In this document: one piece after another, positions 42,807 through 51,889 of the stretch
Numbering within the stretch: the stretch's first letter is position 1
Layout of the letters: each line of letters opens with the position of its first letter
NCBI GenBank assembly: GCA_026394375.1
Contig: JAPKYJ010000021.1
Span: 55,288-119,287 of the forward strand
Direction: 5' to 3'
DNA length: 64,000 nt
Source of the DNA: Methanomassiliicoccales archaeon
GTDB taxonomy: Archaea; Thermoplasmatota; Thermoplasmata; Methanomassiliicoccales; UBA472
Program-made: the position numbers and the translations under genes
The notes under the pieces: model-generated
Database searches by the model: none
What the model saw: only the letters and a program-made list of their open reading frames with translations
What the model was told of the DNA's origin: nothing

Positions 42807-43808
42807 TCAGGCCCCCTGCTTGGACTCAATGGAGAGATAGGCCACCACTGGAGCCTCCTTCAGAACGATGCCGCCCCTGCGCACCGGATCTCTCAATCTG
42901 ACCAGGCGCTTGGTCGGGCCCGGCACCGAGCCGTGTAGGAGAAGATAACCATTGACGACCTGCCCGTAGTGCAGGAATCCTCCCTTCGGGGTCACTTCCT
43001 CTCCCTTCTCTCCCACCTTGATGACGCGCTTGTTCATCTCCGTTCTCTGGTGGTAGCCCATCTGTCCCGCCTGGGGCACGGTCGGCCTCACGTAGCCTGG
43101 GCGCTTGGGCCCCAGGTTGCCAACCATGCGGCGGTGTTTGCTGTTCTTGTGCGACAAGAGCTTCAGGCCCCAGCGCTTGATCGCTCCCTGGAAGCCCTTG
43201 CCCTTGGTGACGGCGGCGACGTCGATCATCGCCCCGTCCTTAGTGAAATCTGTGACCTGGATTTCCTTGCCCAGGATGCCCTTGGCATAGTCCATGCGTT
43301 GGTCCATGGTGCCCCCGCCGATCCTCAGTTCCATCAGCTCCGGCTTCTTCTTGGGCACGCCCTTGACCAGCTTGGGTTGCGTATAGGCCAGGACGCGAAC
43401 GTCCTCGACATCCACGCCCTTCAGCTTCTCCCAGGCCTTTTCCGCCTCCACCTTCTTGGGGAGGGGCAGCAGCCTGGCCAGGGTGGCATCGAATTGGTTC
43501 GCCCAGACCTCGCCCGCGGTCCTCAGGCCGTAGCGGGTGTTCTCATAGATGCGGACGGCCGCGATTCTCATGGGCGGCACTTCTAGAACGGTCACAGGCA
43601 CACGGACCTCTTGCCCCGCGGTGTTGCTGTGGGGGCGGAAGTCCGTGATGAAGGCGTGCGTCATGCCCGCCTTGTATCCGGCGAACCCCTGTACCTTCGG
43701 TCCCTCGTTGATCTCGGGCCAGGCATCGAGTCTCGGGGTCTGCCGCTTCGCTCGCTTCCTAGGCGAATACGCCATCGATCCCTTCTTTGGACGTCTTTTG
43801 TTTGACAT
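42807..43808 (-). CDS. rplC: Ribosomal protein uL3
   Basis: First gene of the cluster, 333 residues from ATG 43808 (MSNKRRPKKGSMAYSPRKRA), with GAGGGGG just upstream. FAGYKAGMTHAFITDF and TKGKGFQGAIKRWGLKLLSHK are diagnostic. The 11 residues possible before this ATG lie within the ribosome-binding region. Confidence 0.97.
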   Translation of the reverse strand: MSNKRRPKKGSMAYSPRKRAKRQTPRLDAWPEINEGPKVQGFAGYKAGMTHAFITDFRPHSNTAGQEVRVPVTVLEVPPMRIAAVRIYENTRYGLRTAGEVWANQFDATLARLLPLPKKVEAEKAWEKLKGVDVEDVRVLAYTQPKLVKGVPKKKPELMELRIGGGTMDQRMDYAKGILGKEIQVTDFTKDGAMIDVAAVTKGKGFQGAIKRWGLKLLSHKNSKHRRMVGNLGPKRPGYVRPTVPQAGQMGYHQRTEMNKRVIKVGEKGEEVTPKGGFLHYGQVVNGYLLLHGSVPGPTKRLVRLRDPVRRGGIVLKEAPVVAYLSIESKQGA

Positions 43809-43985
43809 GGTTCCCCCTCTCACTTCTGCGAGAGAGTACACTCTCGTTTGCTAACGCTCGCCTCAAAGAGTGTCCTTTGTGAACCTTCGACCGTGACGCC
43901 GTTCCCGCCTGCCAGAATGGTTGGCGGACGGTACAGGGTTGCTGTCGCATTGCCCATGGTGTCTGGTCGAACGTCCTCAGCGCGT
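43809..43985 (-). promoter_or_regulatory. Long leader of the ribosomal-protein operon
   Basis: The distance from the TATA box (44011-44022) to the uL3 start implies a leader of about 175-180 bases, long for an archaeon. It contains a hairpin CGAGAG-(loop)-CTCTCG (43829-43846) 20 bases before the start codon. A 45-codon ATG frame (start ~43957) runs through it, but I see no family. It may hold an autoregulatory site. Confidence 0.4.
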
Positions 43986-44010
43986 TGAGCAAAGTCGCAT
44001 AAGGGTAGCC

Positions 44011-44022
44011 ATATATAAGTTA
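44011..44022 (-). promoter_or_regulatory. TATA box of the ribosomal-protein operon
   Basis: Minus-strand AACTTATATAT, preceded by GATT. It is a strong TATA match in the only gap upstream of uL3, and no other TATA-like sequence in the gap is as good. Confidence 0.65.
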
Positions 44023-44088
44023 ATCGGTGAGGGGGGGAGTGCCAACTCGTCACCCCTGGCATAGGCGGGCGGTGAGGTCCGCGGCGAC

Positions 44089-44409
44089 CTAGAGCTTTCC
44101 TTCCTTCGCCTTCTTATGTGCTCGCTTGCCCCTTTCCTTGGAGGTGAATCCGGTCGCCTGCACCAGGAAGGCGTTCCAACGCTTGATGGTCTCGAGCTGG
44201 ATGTCCGCAGGAGCGCTCTTGTTCATCTCTGCCGAAACGTCGATCCGCGTCTTGTCCAGCAGCTTCACTTCCACCTTGGTGATCGCCCCAAAGGAGCTGA
44301 CCATTCTTCCGTCCTTCTCCTCTACCCTGCCGAAGCATTGGGACATGATCGTCCTGAGTCCCTCGCCTTCCAGCTTAGCGGACTGGCCCTTGCGCAGATC
44401 GTATTCCAT
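44089..44409 (-). CDS. DUF5611-like protein
   Basis: A 106-residue protein beginning MEYDLRKGQSAKLEGEGL, with VKLLDKTRIDVSAEMNK in the middle and a basic tail (SKERGKRAHKKAKEG). I recall this opening from the DUF5611 family of Thermoplasmata. It may be an RNA-associated protein given its tail and neighbours, but this is a guess. Confidence 0.6.
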   Translation of the reverse strand: MEYDLRKGQSAKLEGEGLRTIMSQCFGRVEEKDGRMVSSFGAITKVEVKLLDKTRIDVSAEMNKSAPADIQLETIKRWNAFLVQATGFTSKERGKRAHKKAKEGKL

Positions 44410-44447
44410 GGTTCTCCCTCGATGGAATCTTCATATTGCTAGATAAA

Positions 44448-45587
44448 TCAGACGAGCGGCAGCTCGTTCTCCAAGTAGCGCTCGATGTCGACGGAGGTCA
44501 TCATGGCATCCTGCGTCCTCAGCTGCGCCTCCCACTCCCTGCGACAGGCGCAATCCAATCCATCGAACTCCTTCAGGTCCTGGCTGAAGGCGAAGCGCTT
44601 GACCGCCTGCAGCACCTCTTGGTCACAATGCTCGCAATTGTGCACCCCTCTGGAGGTTCCAGCTCCACTAGGCGAAGAGAACACCCTCACCTCTGTCGAT
44701 CGCTTGGCTTCTTTGAGGACCTCCACCAAAGACCAGAGCCAAGGTGGACGATAGTTGCCCCTTTTCCACAGGCGTTCCACTTCCGTCCCCGCTTGCACGT
44801 TGACCGGGTTCACGGAGATGGTCTGCGAATGCTGCGAAGAGAACTTGGCGGAGGCGATGGCGTCGAGCATCCCCTGTCGCTCGCTCATGAACGGCGGTTT
44901 GAGGAGCAGGTAGGTGCGCAGCCGCATTCCCTGGTCGCGAATGGCTTGAGCCGCTTGGACGTAGTCGGAAACGCGGAACCCTTTGCGCACGCATTTGCGA
45001 AGCACATCGTCGTTCGAACTTTCTAAGCCCAGAGCGATTTCCACCTTCTCCTTCGGAAGAGAGTCAAGAACCTCTGGGACGACGAACTCCGGTCGGCTCT
45101 CGAAGAGGATGCGCTTTGCAGGCGCGAAGGCCGAGATTATTTGGTCTCTCGCGTCCAGCGGTATCTCCTTGGGGTCGAGGAAGCTGCCGGAGGTGTAGAT
45201 CTTGACCATCTCCTCTCCCTGATACTTTCCCACGGCGTTCTGGAGCTGGGCAAGGATATGCTCGGTTCCGATCCCTTCTCGGCTGGCCAGATTGTAGCCG
45301 CACATGAGGCATCCAAGCTTCTTCGACCACCAGCAGCCACTGGTGCGCAAGATGAGCACCATGGCCCTCGCTCTCTGACCGTCGATGACATCATCTTCTT
45401 TCCAGAGCGCCTCTGGCATCGCTGTCCTGTCGGTCTCTTCAAGCGAGCGGTCCTGCTTCACGACCTTTCGTAGAAGCCCATGACCTATTTGAACCGTCCT
45501 GTCTTCGCTCGGTCGAGCATTGTCCGGCAGCCCTTCCAGCAAATCTTTAAGTTCTCTCTCAGGAATCGCTCGCCGGGTCGGCACCAT
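44448..45587 (-). CDS. Archaeosine biosynthesis radical SAM protein RaSEA
   Basis: A 379-residue radical SAM enzyme with the unusual iron-sulfur motif CWWSKKLGCLMCGY, then IYTSGSFLDPKE, ESRPEFV and ALGLESSNDDVLRKCVRKGF. Together with ArcS it converts a lysine adduct of preQ0-tRNA to archaeosine at position 15. C-terminal cysteines (CEHCDQE; CAC) may hold another metal. The ATG at 45587 overlaps the divergent oxidoreductase start; a start a little further in is possible, for example TTG at 45542. Confidence 0.88.
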   Translation of the reverse strand: MVPTRRAIPERELKDLLEGLPDNARPSEDRTVQIGHGLLRKVVKQDRSLEETDRTAMPEALWKEDDVIDGQRARAMVLILRTSGCWWSKKLGCLMCGYNLASREGIGTEHILAQLQNAVGKYQGEEMVKIYTSGSFLDPKEIPLDARDQIISAFAPAKRILFESRPEFVVPEVLDSLPKEKVEIALGLESSNDDVLRKCVRKGFRVSDYVQAAQAIRDQGMRLRTYLLLKPPFMSERQGMLDAIASAKFSSQHSQTISVNPVNVQAGTEVERLWKRGNYRPPWLWSLVEVLKEAKRSTEVRVFSSPSGAGTSRGVHNCEHCDQEVLQAVKRFAFSQDLKEFDGLDCACRREWEAQLRTQDAMMTSVDIERYLENELPLV

Positions 45588-46941
45588 GGGTAGGAGGATA
45601 GTCGTGGTGGGGTCGGGGGCGGCGGGTATGACCGCAGCATCGACCGCACGGGAACAGGATCACGAAGCGAGCATCACAGTAATCACCGAGGACAGGTACG
45701 TGGCCTACTCGCCCTGTGCCATACCGTACGTCATCGAGGGATCGATCCCTGACTTCCGGTCGATCGTCATGCATACCCCGGAGTTCTATGAGCAGGAGCG
45801 TGGCATCAAGATCAAGACCACGACCAAGGTCATCGCAGTCGATATGGACTCGAAGAAGCTCCGCACCTCGGTCGGAGAAGAGCTCCCATATGATTCACTG
45901 GTCCTCTGCCCTGGGGGCACCGTCTTCGTTCCTCCCGTGGAGGGGGCGAAGCTGCCTGGTGTGTTCACCGTTCACAACTTGGCCGACGGAGAGGCGATAC
46001 AGAACGCCCTGAAGCGGGTTCAGAGCGTGGTGGTGGCAGGAGCGGGAGTGATCGGCCTGGAGATGGCCGTGGCGATCAACAGACTGGGCAAGAAGGTCAC
46101 GGTGGTGGAGATGTTCCCCCAGGTCGTGCCCCGATTGCTGGACCCGGACATGGCCGTTCTCGTGCAGCACCACTGTGAGAAGAAGGGAATCGAGATCGCA
46201 TTGTCCGCACCAATAGCCGCCATCAGAGGCAAGGACAAGGTGGAGGGGGTCGTCGCCGCCGGCAAAGAGATAGAGTGCCAGATGGTGATCATGGCGACCG
46301 GCGTGCGGGCGAACCTAGAGCTTCCGAGCATGATGGGGCTGGAGATCGGCGCTTTGGGAGCGGTGCGAGTGAGCGCCACCCTTCAACCCTACCGCAAGAA
46401 CCGTCTGGTGAAGGATGTGTATCTGGCCGGGGATGTGATCATGTGCGAAAGCGCCGTGACGCCTGGACCGACCATGAACCAGCTGGGGACCGCAGCTGTC
46501 CGGCAGGGGCGCGTGGCCGGCATCAACGCCGCGAGCGGCTGCGCGAGCTATCCCCCGGTAGCTTCTCCCTGGGTGAGCCATCTGGGCGAAATGCAGGTGG
46601 CTGGGACGGGGCTGTCCCTGAGCTTGGCGGAGTACTATGGCCTCAAGCTCGTCGAGGGAAGGGCGACAGGGCTCACCAGGGCCCGGTACTACCCGGGTGG
46701 CAAGAGCATCACGGTCAAAATGCTCGCTGACCAGGAGACTCGCAACATAGTGGGCGCACAGATCGTCGGTGGAGAGGAGGTAACGGGCCGTATCGATTGG
46801 CTGACGGCCGCAGTGCTCAAGGACGTGAGCGCGGACGAGTTCGTGGCCAGCTTCGAGAGTGCCTATTGCCCACCGACGTCCATGGTCAAGGACGTGGTGA
46901 ACCTTGCGGCCGAGGCATTGCAAAGGGCTTTGAACGGTTGA
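45586..46941 (+). CDS. FAD-dependent CoA-disulfide reductase/NADH oxidase family protein
   Basis: A 451-residue flavoprotein disulfide reductase. The FAD motif is VVVGSGAAGMTAASTARE, the single redox cysteine is in YSPCAIPYVIEG (the CoADR/Nox type), the NAD motif is VVVAGAGVIGLEMAVAI and the second FAD motif is VYLAGDVIMCES. It probably reduces CoA disulfide, polysulfide or oxygen with NAD(P)H; which one cannot be told. ATG 45586 follows an AAATCTTTAAG box by ~35 bases. Confidence 0.85.
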   Translation: MGRRIVVVGSGAAGMTAASTAREQDHEASITVITEDRYVAYSPCAIPYVIEGSIPDFRSIVMHTPEFYEQERGIKIKTTTKVIAVDMDSKKLRTSVGEELPYDSLVLCPGGTVFVPPVEGAKLPGVFTVHNLADGEAIQNALKRVQSVVVAGAGVIGLEMAVAINRLGKKVTVVEMFPQVVPRLLDPDMAVLVQHHCEKKGIEIALSAPIAAIRGKDKVEGVVAAGKEIECQMVIMATGVRANLELPSMMGLEIGALGAVRVSATLQPYRKNRLVKDVYLAGDVIMCESAVTPGPTMNQLGTAAVRQGRVAGINAASGCASYPPVASPWVSHLGEMQVAGTGLSLSLAEYYGLKLVEGRATGLTRARYYPGGKSITVKMLADQETRNIVGAQIVGGEEVTGRIDWLTAAVLKDVSADEFVASFESAYCPPTSMVKDVVNLAAEALQRALNG

Positions 46942-47076
46942 GTGGCCCAAGCCGCCATTTCAAGATCCATCCAGGTCCAGCACTATTCTCAGGGCGTCCG
47001 GCCTCGATTCCTTCTGGCGAACTGCATTCTCGTCGATTGAACGGTCAGAAAAGGTGGATCTCCCAAATGGGGGTTT

Positions 47077-47105
47077 GGGGAGGGGGCAGGGAGCTGCCCC
47101 TCCCC
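47077..47105. terminator. GC-rich hairpin between convergent genes
   Basis: GGGGAGGGGG-CAG and CTG-CCCCTCCCC form a stem of about 12 pairs with one bulged G and a short loop. It lies between the converging oxidoreductase and glnA ends, so it may stop transcription or protect 3' ends. There is no T-run after it, so the terminator role is uncertain. Confidence 0.4.
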
Positions 47106-47159
47106 GGCGGTGCGCAGGTTGCAGAACCGGGCGCATCGCCTGTTCTTCCCCAAGACACC

Positions 47160-48656
47160 TCAGGCGTCGAAGTAAAGGAAGAACTCGTATGGATGAGGCC
47201 TCAGTCGGATGGCATCGTTCTCCTTGTGCCTCTTGTAGTCGATCCAGGTCTGGATGAGGTTCTCGGTGAACACGCCGCCCTGGAGAAGGAAGTCGTGGTC
47301 CGATTCCAGGGCTCCCAGGGACTTGTCGAGGCTGTCCGGCACCTGCTTGATCTTCGCCGCCTCCTCCTTGGAGAGCTCGAACAGGTCCATGTCGTGCGGC
47401 GCTCCCGGGTGGATCTTCTTCTTGATTCCATCCAGGCCGGCCATGAGCATGGCTGCGAAAGCCAAGTAAGGGTTGCAGGTGGCGTCTGGCGGTCGGTACT
47501 CGATCCTCTTGGATTTGGAACTGGTGCTGTAGACCGGGATGCGGATGGCCGCGGAGCGGTTGCGCTTCGAGTAGACGAGGTTCACAGGCGCCTCATAGCC
47601 GGGCACGAGCCGGCGGTAGGAATTGGTGGAGGGCGAGGTCAACGCCAGTAAGGCGGGCGAGTGCTCCAGCAACCCTCCAATATAGTACATGGCGGTCTCG
47701 CTGAGCAGAGCGTACCCATCCTCATCGAAGAAGACATTCTTGCCACTCTTCCCCAGGCTCTGGTGCACGTGCATGCCCGTGCCGTTGTCGCCGTACAAGG
47801 GTTTGGGCATGAAGGTGATGGTCTTGCCGTTCTCCTTGGCCACGTTCTTGAGTATGTATTTGTAGAGCATCACCTGGTCTGCCATTCTGGTCAGGGTCTG
47901 GAAGCGCATGCCAATCTCGCCCTGTCCAGCCGTAGCAACCTCATGGTGGTGCACTTCGCAATCGATGCCCGCATCCATGAGCCTCATGACGCACTCGGAA
48001 CGGAAATCCTGCAGAGTGTCCACAGGAGGTGCAGGGAAGTACCCTTCCTTGTTGCGTGGGCGGTGACCAAGATTGGCACCAGAGCCGTTGTCCGATGGGC
48101 GCCCTGAGTTCCAAATGCCCTCCTCCGAATCTATGTAATAGTAGCCATAGTGCTGGTTCTGATCGAATCGGACGGAGTCGAAGACGAAGAACTCCAACTC
48201 AGGCCCGAAATTGGCGATATCCGCTATGCCAGTGGACATGAGGTATGCCTCCGCCTTCTGGGCGATGAGTCTCGGGTCGCGCTCGAATCTCTCCCTGGTA
48301 ACCGGGTCCGCGACGTCGCAGACCATAGACAATGTAGGGACTCTGTAGATCGGGTCAATGATAGCTGTGCTTACATCCGGCATCAGCAGCATGTCGCTTT
48401 CGTTGATCTGGGCAAAACCGCGGATGCTCGATCCATCGAACCCGTGGCCATCAGTGAACTTCTCCACATCCAGCTTGCATGCTGGTATGGATACGTGCTG
48501 CATTGTACCGGGAAGGTCCATGAATTTGAAATCCACCATCTTGACCTTTCCGCTGGCGCACATATCGATCGCCGCAGCGATCGGATCGCTTTCCTTCTTC
48601 GACCGCTTCCTCGAGAGGCCGGTAGTCTTCAACATTTCACCGTTCGTGGTCGCCAT
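47160..48656 (-). CDS. glnA: Glutamine synthetase, type I
   Basis: Makes glutamine from glutamate and ammonia; 498 residues from ATG 48656. GHGFDGSSIRGFAQINESD, NFGPELEFFVFD, CEVHHHEVATAGQGEIGMRF, NGTGMHVHQSL and a PGYEAPVNLVYSKRNRSA loop are the GS signatures. At the adenylylation loop the sequence is DMDLFELS, with Phe where adenylylated enzymes have Tyr, so regulation by adenylylation is unlikely. GGGAG precedes the chosen start; the longer frame is not conserved. Confidence 0.95.
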   Translation of the reverse strand: MATTNGEMLKTTGLSRKRSKKESDPIAAAIDMCASGKVKMVDFKFMDLPGTMQHVSIPACKLDVEKFTDGHGFDGSSIRGFAQINESDMLLMPDVSTAIIDPIYRVPTLSMVCDVADPVTRERFERDPRLIAQKAEAYLMSTGIADIANFGPELEFFVFDSVRFDQNQHYGYYYIDSEEGIWNSGRPSDNGSGANLGHRPRNKEGYFPAPPVDTLQDFRSECVMRLMDAGIDCEVHHHEVATAGQGEIGMRFQTLTRMADQVMLYKYILKNVAKENGKTITFMPKPLYGDNGTGMHVHQSLGKSGKNVFFDEDGYALLSETAMYYIGGLLEHSPALLALTSPSTNSYRRLVPGYEAPVNLVYSKRNRSAAIRIPVYSTSSKSKRIEYRPPDATCNPYLAFAAMLMAGLDGIKKKIHPGAPHDMDLFELSKEEAAKIKQVPDSLDKSLGALESDHDFLLQGGVFTENLIQTWIDYKRHKENDAIRLRPHPYEFFLYFDA

Positions 48657-49110
48657 TGGTCTCATCTCCCTGCTACTAGGTTTCTGAGGATCCTCATCCG
48701 GACATTGCCCCGGATTTGGGGGCATTCCCCCTACGAATGCGGTCTATAGACAAATGAATAATTAAAGCTTTGTAGACGCATCAATCAGCTCGTAATTGCA
48801 TAATATATTAGACATATGTATAACAGGAATCGAAATAGTGCGAACGACATAGTTCCTCTGAAATGGCCAGAAGGTCTGGAGCAGACGGCCTGAGGAATCT
48901 GGTTCTGAATATTCCTAAGGGAATCACCTAGCAAGGGATACAATCGGAATCCCGTCGATTCGAGCGAAGCCTGATCGGATGACGAGCGAGGAACCGTCGG
49001 CGGCACTTGAGACGAAGATGCTTCCCAGTCGGTAACCAAGTTCAGGACGGGCGAACATCTCGTCCGCACTTCGATCATACGGCGGTGACCTCCTTGGGCG
49101 AAAAAGAAAC
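48657..49110. other. Intergenic region between glnA and tyrS
   Basis: About 450 bases with no convincing gene. The glnA side has a perfect 12-bp palindrome TGAGGATCCTCA (48685-48696), a GGGGG-CATT-CCCCC hairpin (48718-48731) and an AT-rich block (48735-48820) with TATA candidates such as CTTTAATTATT. Further on is ATTCC-TAAG-GGAAT near 48912. Short frames here, for example one ending SGFARIDGIPIVSLAR on the minus strand, are not supported by any family I know. Confidence 0.5.
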
Positions 49111-49120
49111 TTGAAATATG
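49111..49120 (+). promoter_or_regulatory. TATA box of tyrS
   Basis: TTGAAATATG lies ~30 bases before the ATG at 49147, which suits a leaderless transcript. Confidence 0.5.
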
Positions 49121-49146
49121 CTCCGTCGCATCCCTCCCCGATTACC

Positions 49147-50190
49147 ATGGACCCTGAGGCGCGGTACGAGCTGGTGGCGAGGAATGCGGAAGAGATCGTG
49201 ACCCCCGAGGAGCTGCAAGCGCTCCTTCTGGCCAATCCCTCACCCCGCGGCTATATCGGCTTCGAGCCTTCCGGCCTGGTACATGCCGGCTGGATGATCT
49301 GCGCGCGCAAGATCAACGACTTCGTGGAAGCAGGATTCCACATGACCATCTTCTTCGCCGACTGGCATGCCTACATCAACGACAAGTTCGGCGGCGACAT
49401 AGAGAAGATAAGGGCGTGCGCACGATACATGGAGGATTGCTTCGAGGCCCTGGGAGTACCCCGAGACAAGGTCAAGTTCGAATACGCCTCCGGGCTCATG
49501 GACTCCATTGACTACTGGGAGAAGGTCATCAACATCGGCAAGGCATCCAGTCTGATGCGGGTCAAGAGGGCAATGACCATCATGGGGCGAACGGAGGATG
49601 AGGCGGAGGTCGATTCCTCAAAGGTGCTCTATCCACTGATGCAAGCGGCGGATATATTCGCCATGGACCTGGACCTGGCCTATTCGGGCATGGACCAAAG
49701 GCGCGCGCACATGCTGGCTCGGGACGCCGCTGACAGACTGAAATGGAAGAAGCCCATCGCGTTGCACACTCCCCTTTTGCCCGGGCTTAAGGGCGGCAAC
49801 CGTATGGACCCGGCGGCCTCCAAGATGTCCAAGAGCGACCCCGATTCAGGAGTGCTCATCCACGACAGCCCAGAGGACATCAAGCGCAAGATCTCCAAAG
49901 CCTTCTGTCCGCCTGAGGCGGAGGGGAATCCGGTCTTGGACATGGCCAAGATGGTAGTGTTCCCCCGCATTCCAACGCTGATGATCGAGAGACCGGCGAA
50001 GTTCGGTGGTCCGCTAGAGTTCAAGAGCTACGCCGATCTGGAAGAGACCTTCAGGGCGGGGAAACTGCATCCCATGGACCTGAAGAACGGCGTCGGTCAA
50101 GCGATGACGAGTGTACTGGAGCCGGTCCGAGCCTATTTCCAGCAGCATCCCCAGAACCTAGAGGCCCTGCGGGAGATCATGCAGAAGTAG
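49147..50190 (+). CDS. tyrS: Tyrosyl-tRNA synthetase
   Basis: Archaeal/eukaryotic-type TyrRS, 347 residues. The class-I HIGH-like motif is in GFEPSGLVHAGW, and the KMSKS motif is in AASKMSKSDPDSG. IFFADWHAYINDKFGG and YSGMDQRRAHMLARD are tyrosine-site segments. ATG 49147 is used because the frame upstream crosses the TATA box. Confidence 0.95.
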   Translation: MDPEARYELVARNAEEIVTPEELQALLLANPSPRGYIGFEPSGLVHAGWMICARKINDFVEAGFHMTIFFADWHAYINDKFGGDIEKIRACARYMEDCFEALGVPRDKVKFEYASGLMDSIDYWEKVINIGKASSLMRVKRAMTIMGRTEDEAEVDSSKVLYPLMQAADIFAMDLDLAYSGMDQRRAHMLARDAADRLKWKKPIALHTPLLPGLKGGNRMDPAASKMSKSDPDSGVLIHDSPEDIKRKISKAFCPPEAEGNPVLDMAKMVVFPRIPTLMIERPAKFGGPLEFKSYADLEETFRAGKLHPMDLKNGVGQAMTSVLEPVRAYFQQHPQNLEALREIMQK

Positions 50191-50247
50191 GGGAGGATTT
50201 CGACCTGGGTGAAAGCTAGCGGGGCCCTATTCGCCCATCAAGAACGG

Positions 50248-51192
50248 CTATTTCCCAGCGCGTCGCAAGAAGTCCAATGAGCGCGACATGCAGATGTTCA
50301 GTATGGCTTCCACGTCGCCGACGCCCTTCAATCCAGCAGCGCCACCATGGCCGCCTCCGTTGTTAGATGTCTCCGCGCCCACGTCCTCCAGCAGCTTGCC
50401 CAAGTGCAGGCCCATGCGCACCACATCCTGCCTGGCCCGGGCCGAGACTCGGAACTCCTCTCCTCTCTGAGATCCGACGAAGGCGATGTCCGCGCCCAGG
50501 GAGAGCATGGACTTGCACACCGAGCTCTCGAAGGCCGAACCGTGCGATGTCACCACCAGATGTTCGCCGAGCCTCTCGAACCGAAGCCTCTGCGCTCCTT
50601 TCAGCTGCGATATCCTCTCTGAGATGTCCTGCTCCATGTCCGTGAGCGAGGACACCTCATCCATTTCGATGCCTTGCGCTTCCAGTATCTCGCCGAAGGT
50701 CTTGAGGAGCGCAGGGGTGGCGTACTTGAAATGTCCGCTGTCCGTCAGCATGCCGGCCAACAGCGCCAGGGCGACGTTCCGGCTCAGCTTCACCTTGCCT
50801 GCATTGAGCAACTCGTACACCACTTCGGCGCAGCTTCGCTTGCTGTCATCACAGTAGTAGGTGCTCCCCTCCCACCGGTCGGAGCGAGCGTGGTGATCGA
50901 TGACGATGCATTTCTGTGGTGGGGTCAATGGCAGTAGCTGATCTGGAGAGGAAGTGTCTAAGACCAACACCTTGTCGAACTGCTCGGGGTCCGCGCGCTC
51001 CATGACCTTGAAATCAAGCTTGTCCGCAATGACCTTGGAGATGCGGTCCATGCCGCCCGGCGTCACCACGGTCACTTCAGGAAAGCTTCCGAAGATTGCG
51101 TAGGCGCAACCGAGCGCATCCGGATCGGCGTTGCCATGCACCAGGACCAGTTTCGATCCGTTCCTGAGCTCCTCGGCGATGGCCCGCAGCAT
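50248..51192 (-). CDS. DHH-family phosphoesterase
   Basis: A 314-residue DHH/DHHA1 protein with VHGNADPDALGCAYAIF, VLDTSSPDQL, VIDHHARSD and the DHHA1 tail with NNGGGHGGAAG. It is likely an exonuclease or nanoRNase/pAp phosphatase of the NrnA/RecJ-like group. ATG 51192 is favoured over TTG 51204. Confidence 0.85.
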   Translation of the reverse strand: MLRAIAEELRNGSKLVLVHGNADPDALGCAYAIFGSFPEVTVVTPGGMDRISKVIADKLDFKVMERADPEQFDKVLVLDTSSPDQLLPLTPPQKCIVIDHHARSDRWEGSTYYCDDSKRSCAEVVYELLNAGKVKLSRNVALALLAGMLTDSGHFKYATPALLKTFGEILEAQGIEMDEVSSLTDMEQDISERISQLKGAQRLRFERLGEHLVVTSHGSAFESSVCKSMLSLGADIAFVGSQRGEEFRVSARARQDVVRMGLHLGKLLEDVGAETSNNGGGHGGAAGLKGVGDVEAILNICMSRSLDFLRRAGK

Positions 51193-51275
51193 GAAAGCTG
51201 GCAAGGTTGAGATCGATATAAGCTAGTTTCGTCGCTCCCGCCAAGAAGCCGGAGAATTGTGAACGAAAAGGGGTT

Positions 51276-51650
51276 TCAGTTCTCGTCGATGGGAGCCGGG
51301 GCCGCCCCGCTGCCCAAGGCTTTGGAGAGCTGGTCCTGCATCACCTGGTACTTCTCCCGCAGGGATTTCTCCTGCCGGTCCAGGGTCTTGATGCGTATCT
51401 CGAGCGTCTCCTTGTCCTCCTCCACTTCTTTCAGGACGGAGGACTTGTCGCTCGCTTTTATCAGCAGAGAGCCGATGGACTTGTAGATGATGACCTTGTC
51501 CGGCGACTTTCCTAGCTCATCTGCGGTCATCTGCGCCTCGCGCAGCTGCGCTTCCAGCCTGAACTTCTGCGAGAGCACGGATTGCAGCTGCTGCTGAAGC
51601 TGCTGGAATTGGGCTATCTGGTTCTGCAATTTGGGGGGAATCTCGTTCAT
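51276..51650 (-). CDS. pfdB: Prefoldin subunit beta
   Basis: A 124-residue coiled-coil protein: IPPKLQNQIAQFQQLQQQLQ, a short hairpin centre (VIIYKSIGSLLIK), then a long C-terminal coil (LEIRIKTLDRQEKSLREKY). It forms the alpha2-beta4 prefoldin chaperone. ATG 51650 is used; its gene begins within the end of pcc1. Confidence 0.92.
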   Translation of the reverse strand: MNEIPPKLQNQIAQFQQLQQQLQSVLSQKFRLEAQLREAQMTADELGKSPDKVIIYKSIGSLLIKASDKSSVLKEVEEDKETLEIRIKTLDRQEKSLREKYQVMQDQLSKALGSGAAPAPIDEN

Positions 51651-51651
51651 C

Positions 51652-51885
51652 TCACGCACCTGCCAGTTTGTTGACCTGTTCTGCTACCATGATCCATCTG
51701 AGATATGAGTTCAATGCCGCCCTCAGAGCGGATAGGTCGCTCGCCTCCACCCGCAAGACCAGGTCACCGTTCTCCAATGAAGCGCGAACCCGGGTGCGTG
51801 GTATGTCTCGCCCCGCCTCGGGCGCAAGCGCACCGAAGACCACGGCGGCGTCGGGCGTCGCCAGTCTGAGGGTGGCGGCGGGCAT
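51652..51885 (-). CDS. KEOPS complex subunit Pcc1
   Basis: A 77-residue protein matching Pcc1: short alternating strands (RVRASLENGDLVLRVEASD), then LSALRAALNSYLRWIMVAEQV. Pcc1 is part of the KEOPS complex that makes t6A at position 37 of tRNA. It lies between rpoP and prefoldin beta, its usual archaeal setting. Confidence 0.85.
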   Translation of the reverse strand: MPAATLRLATPDAAVVFGALAPEAGRDIPRTRVRASLENGDLVLRVEASDLSALRAALNSYLRWIMVAEQVNKLAGA

Positions 51886-51889
51886 TGGC

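Noticed and set aside
43820..43957. A 45-codon upstream reading frame in the uL3 leader
   Set aside because: It has no recognisable family and is not clearly preceded by a ribosome-binding site; it overlaps the leader hairpin. Kept only as an alternative in the leader entry.
48924..49080. Minus-strand frame ending SGFARIDGIPIVSLAR as a small gene between glnA and tyrS
   Set aside because: It looks somewhat protein-like but has no clear start signal or family and runs into the tyrS promoter.
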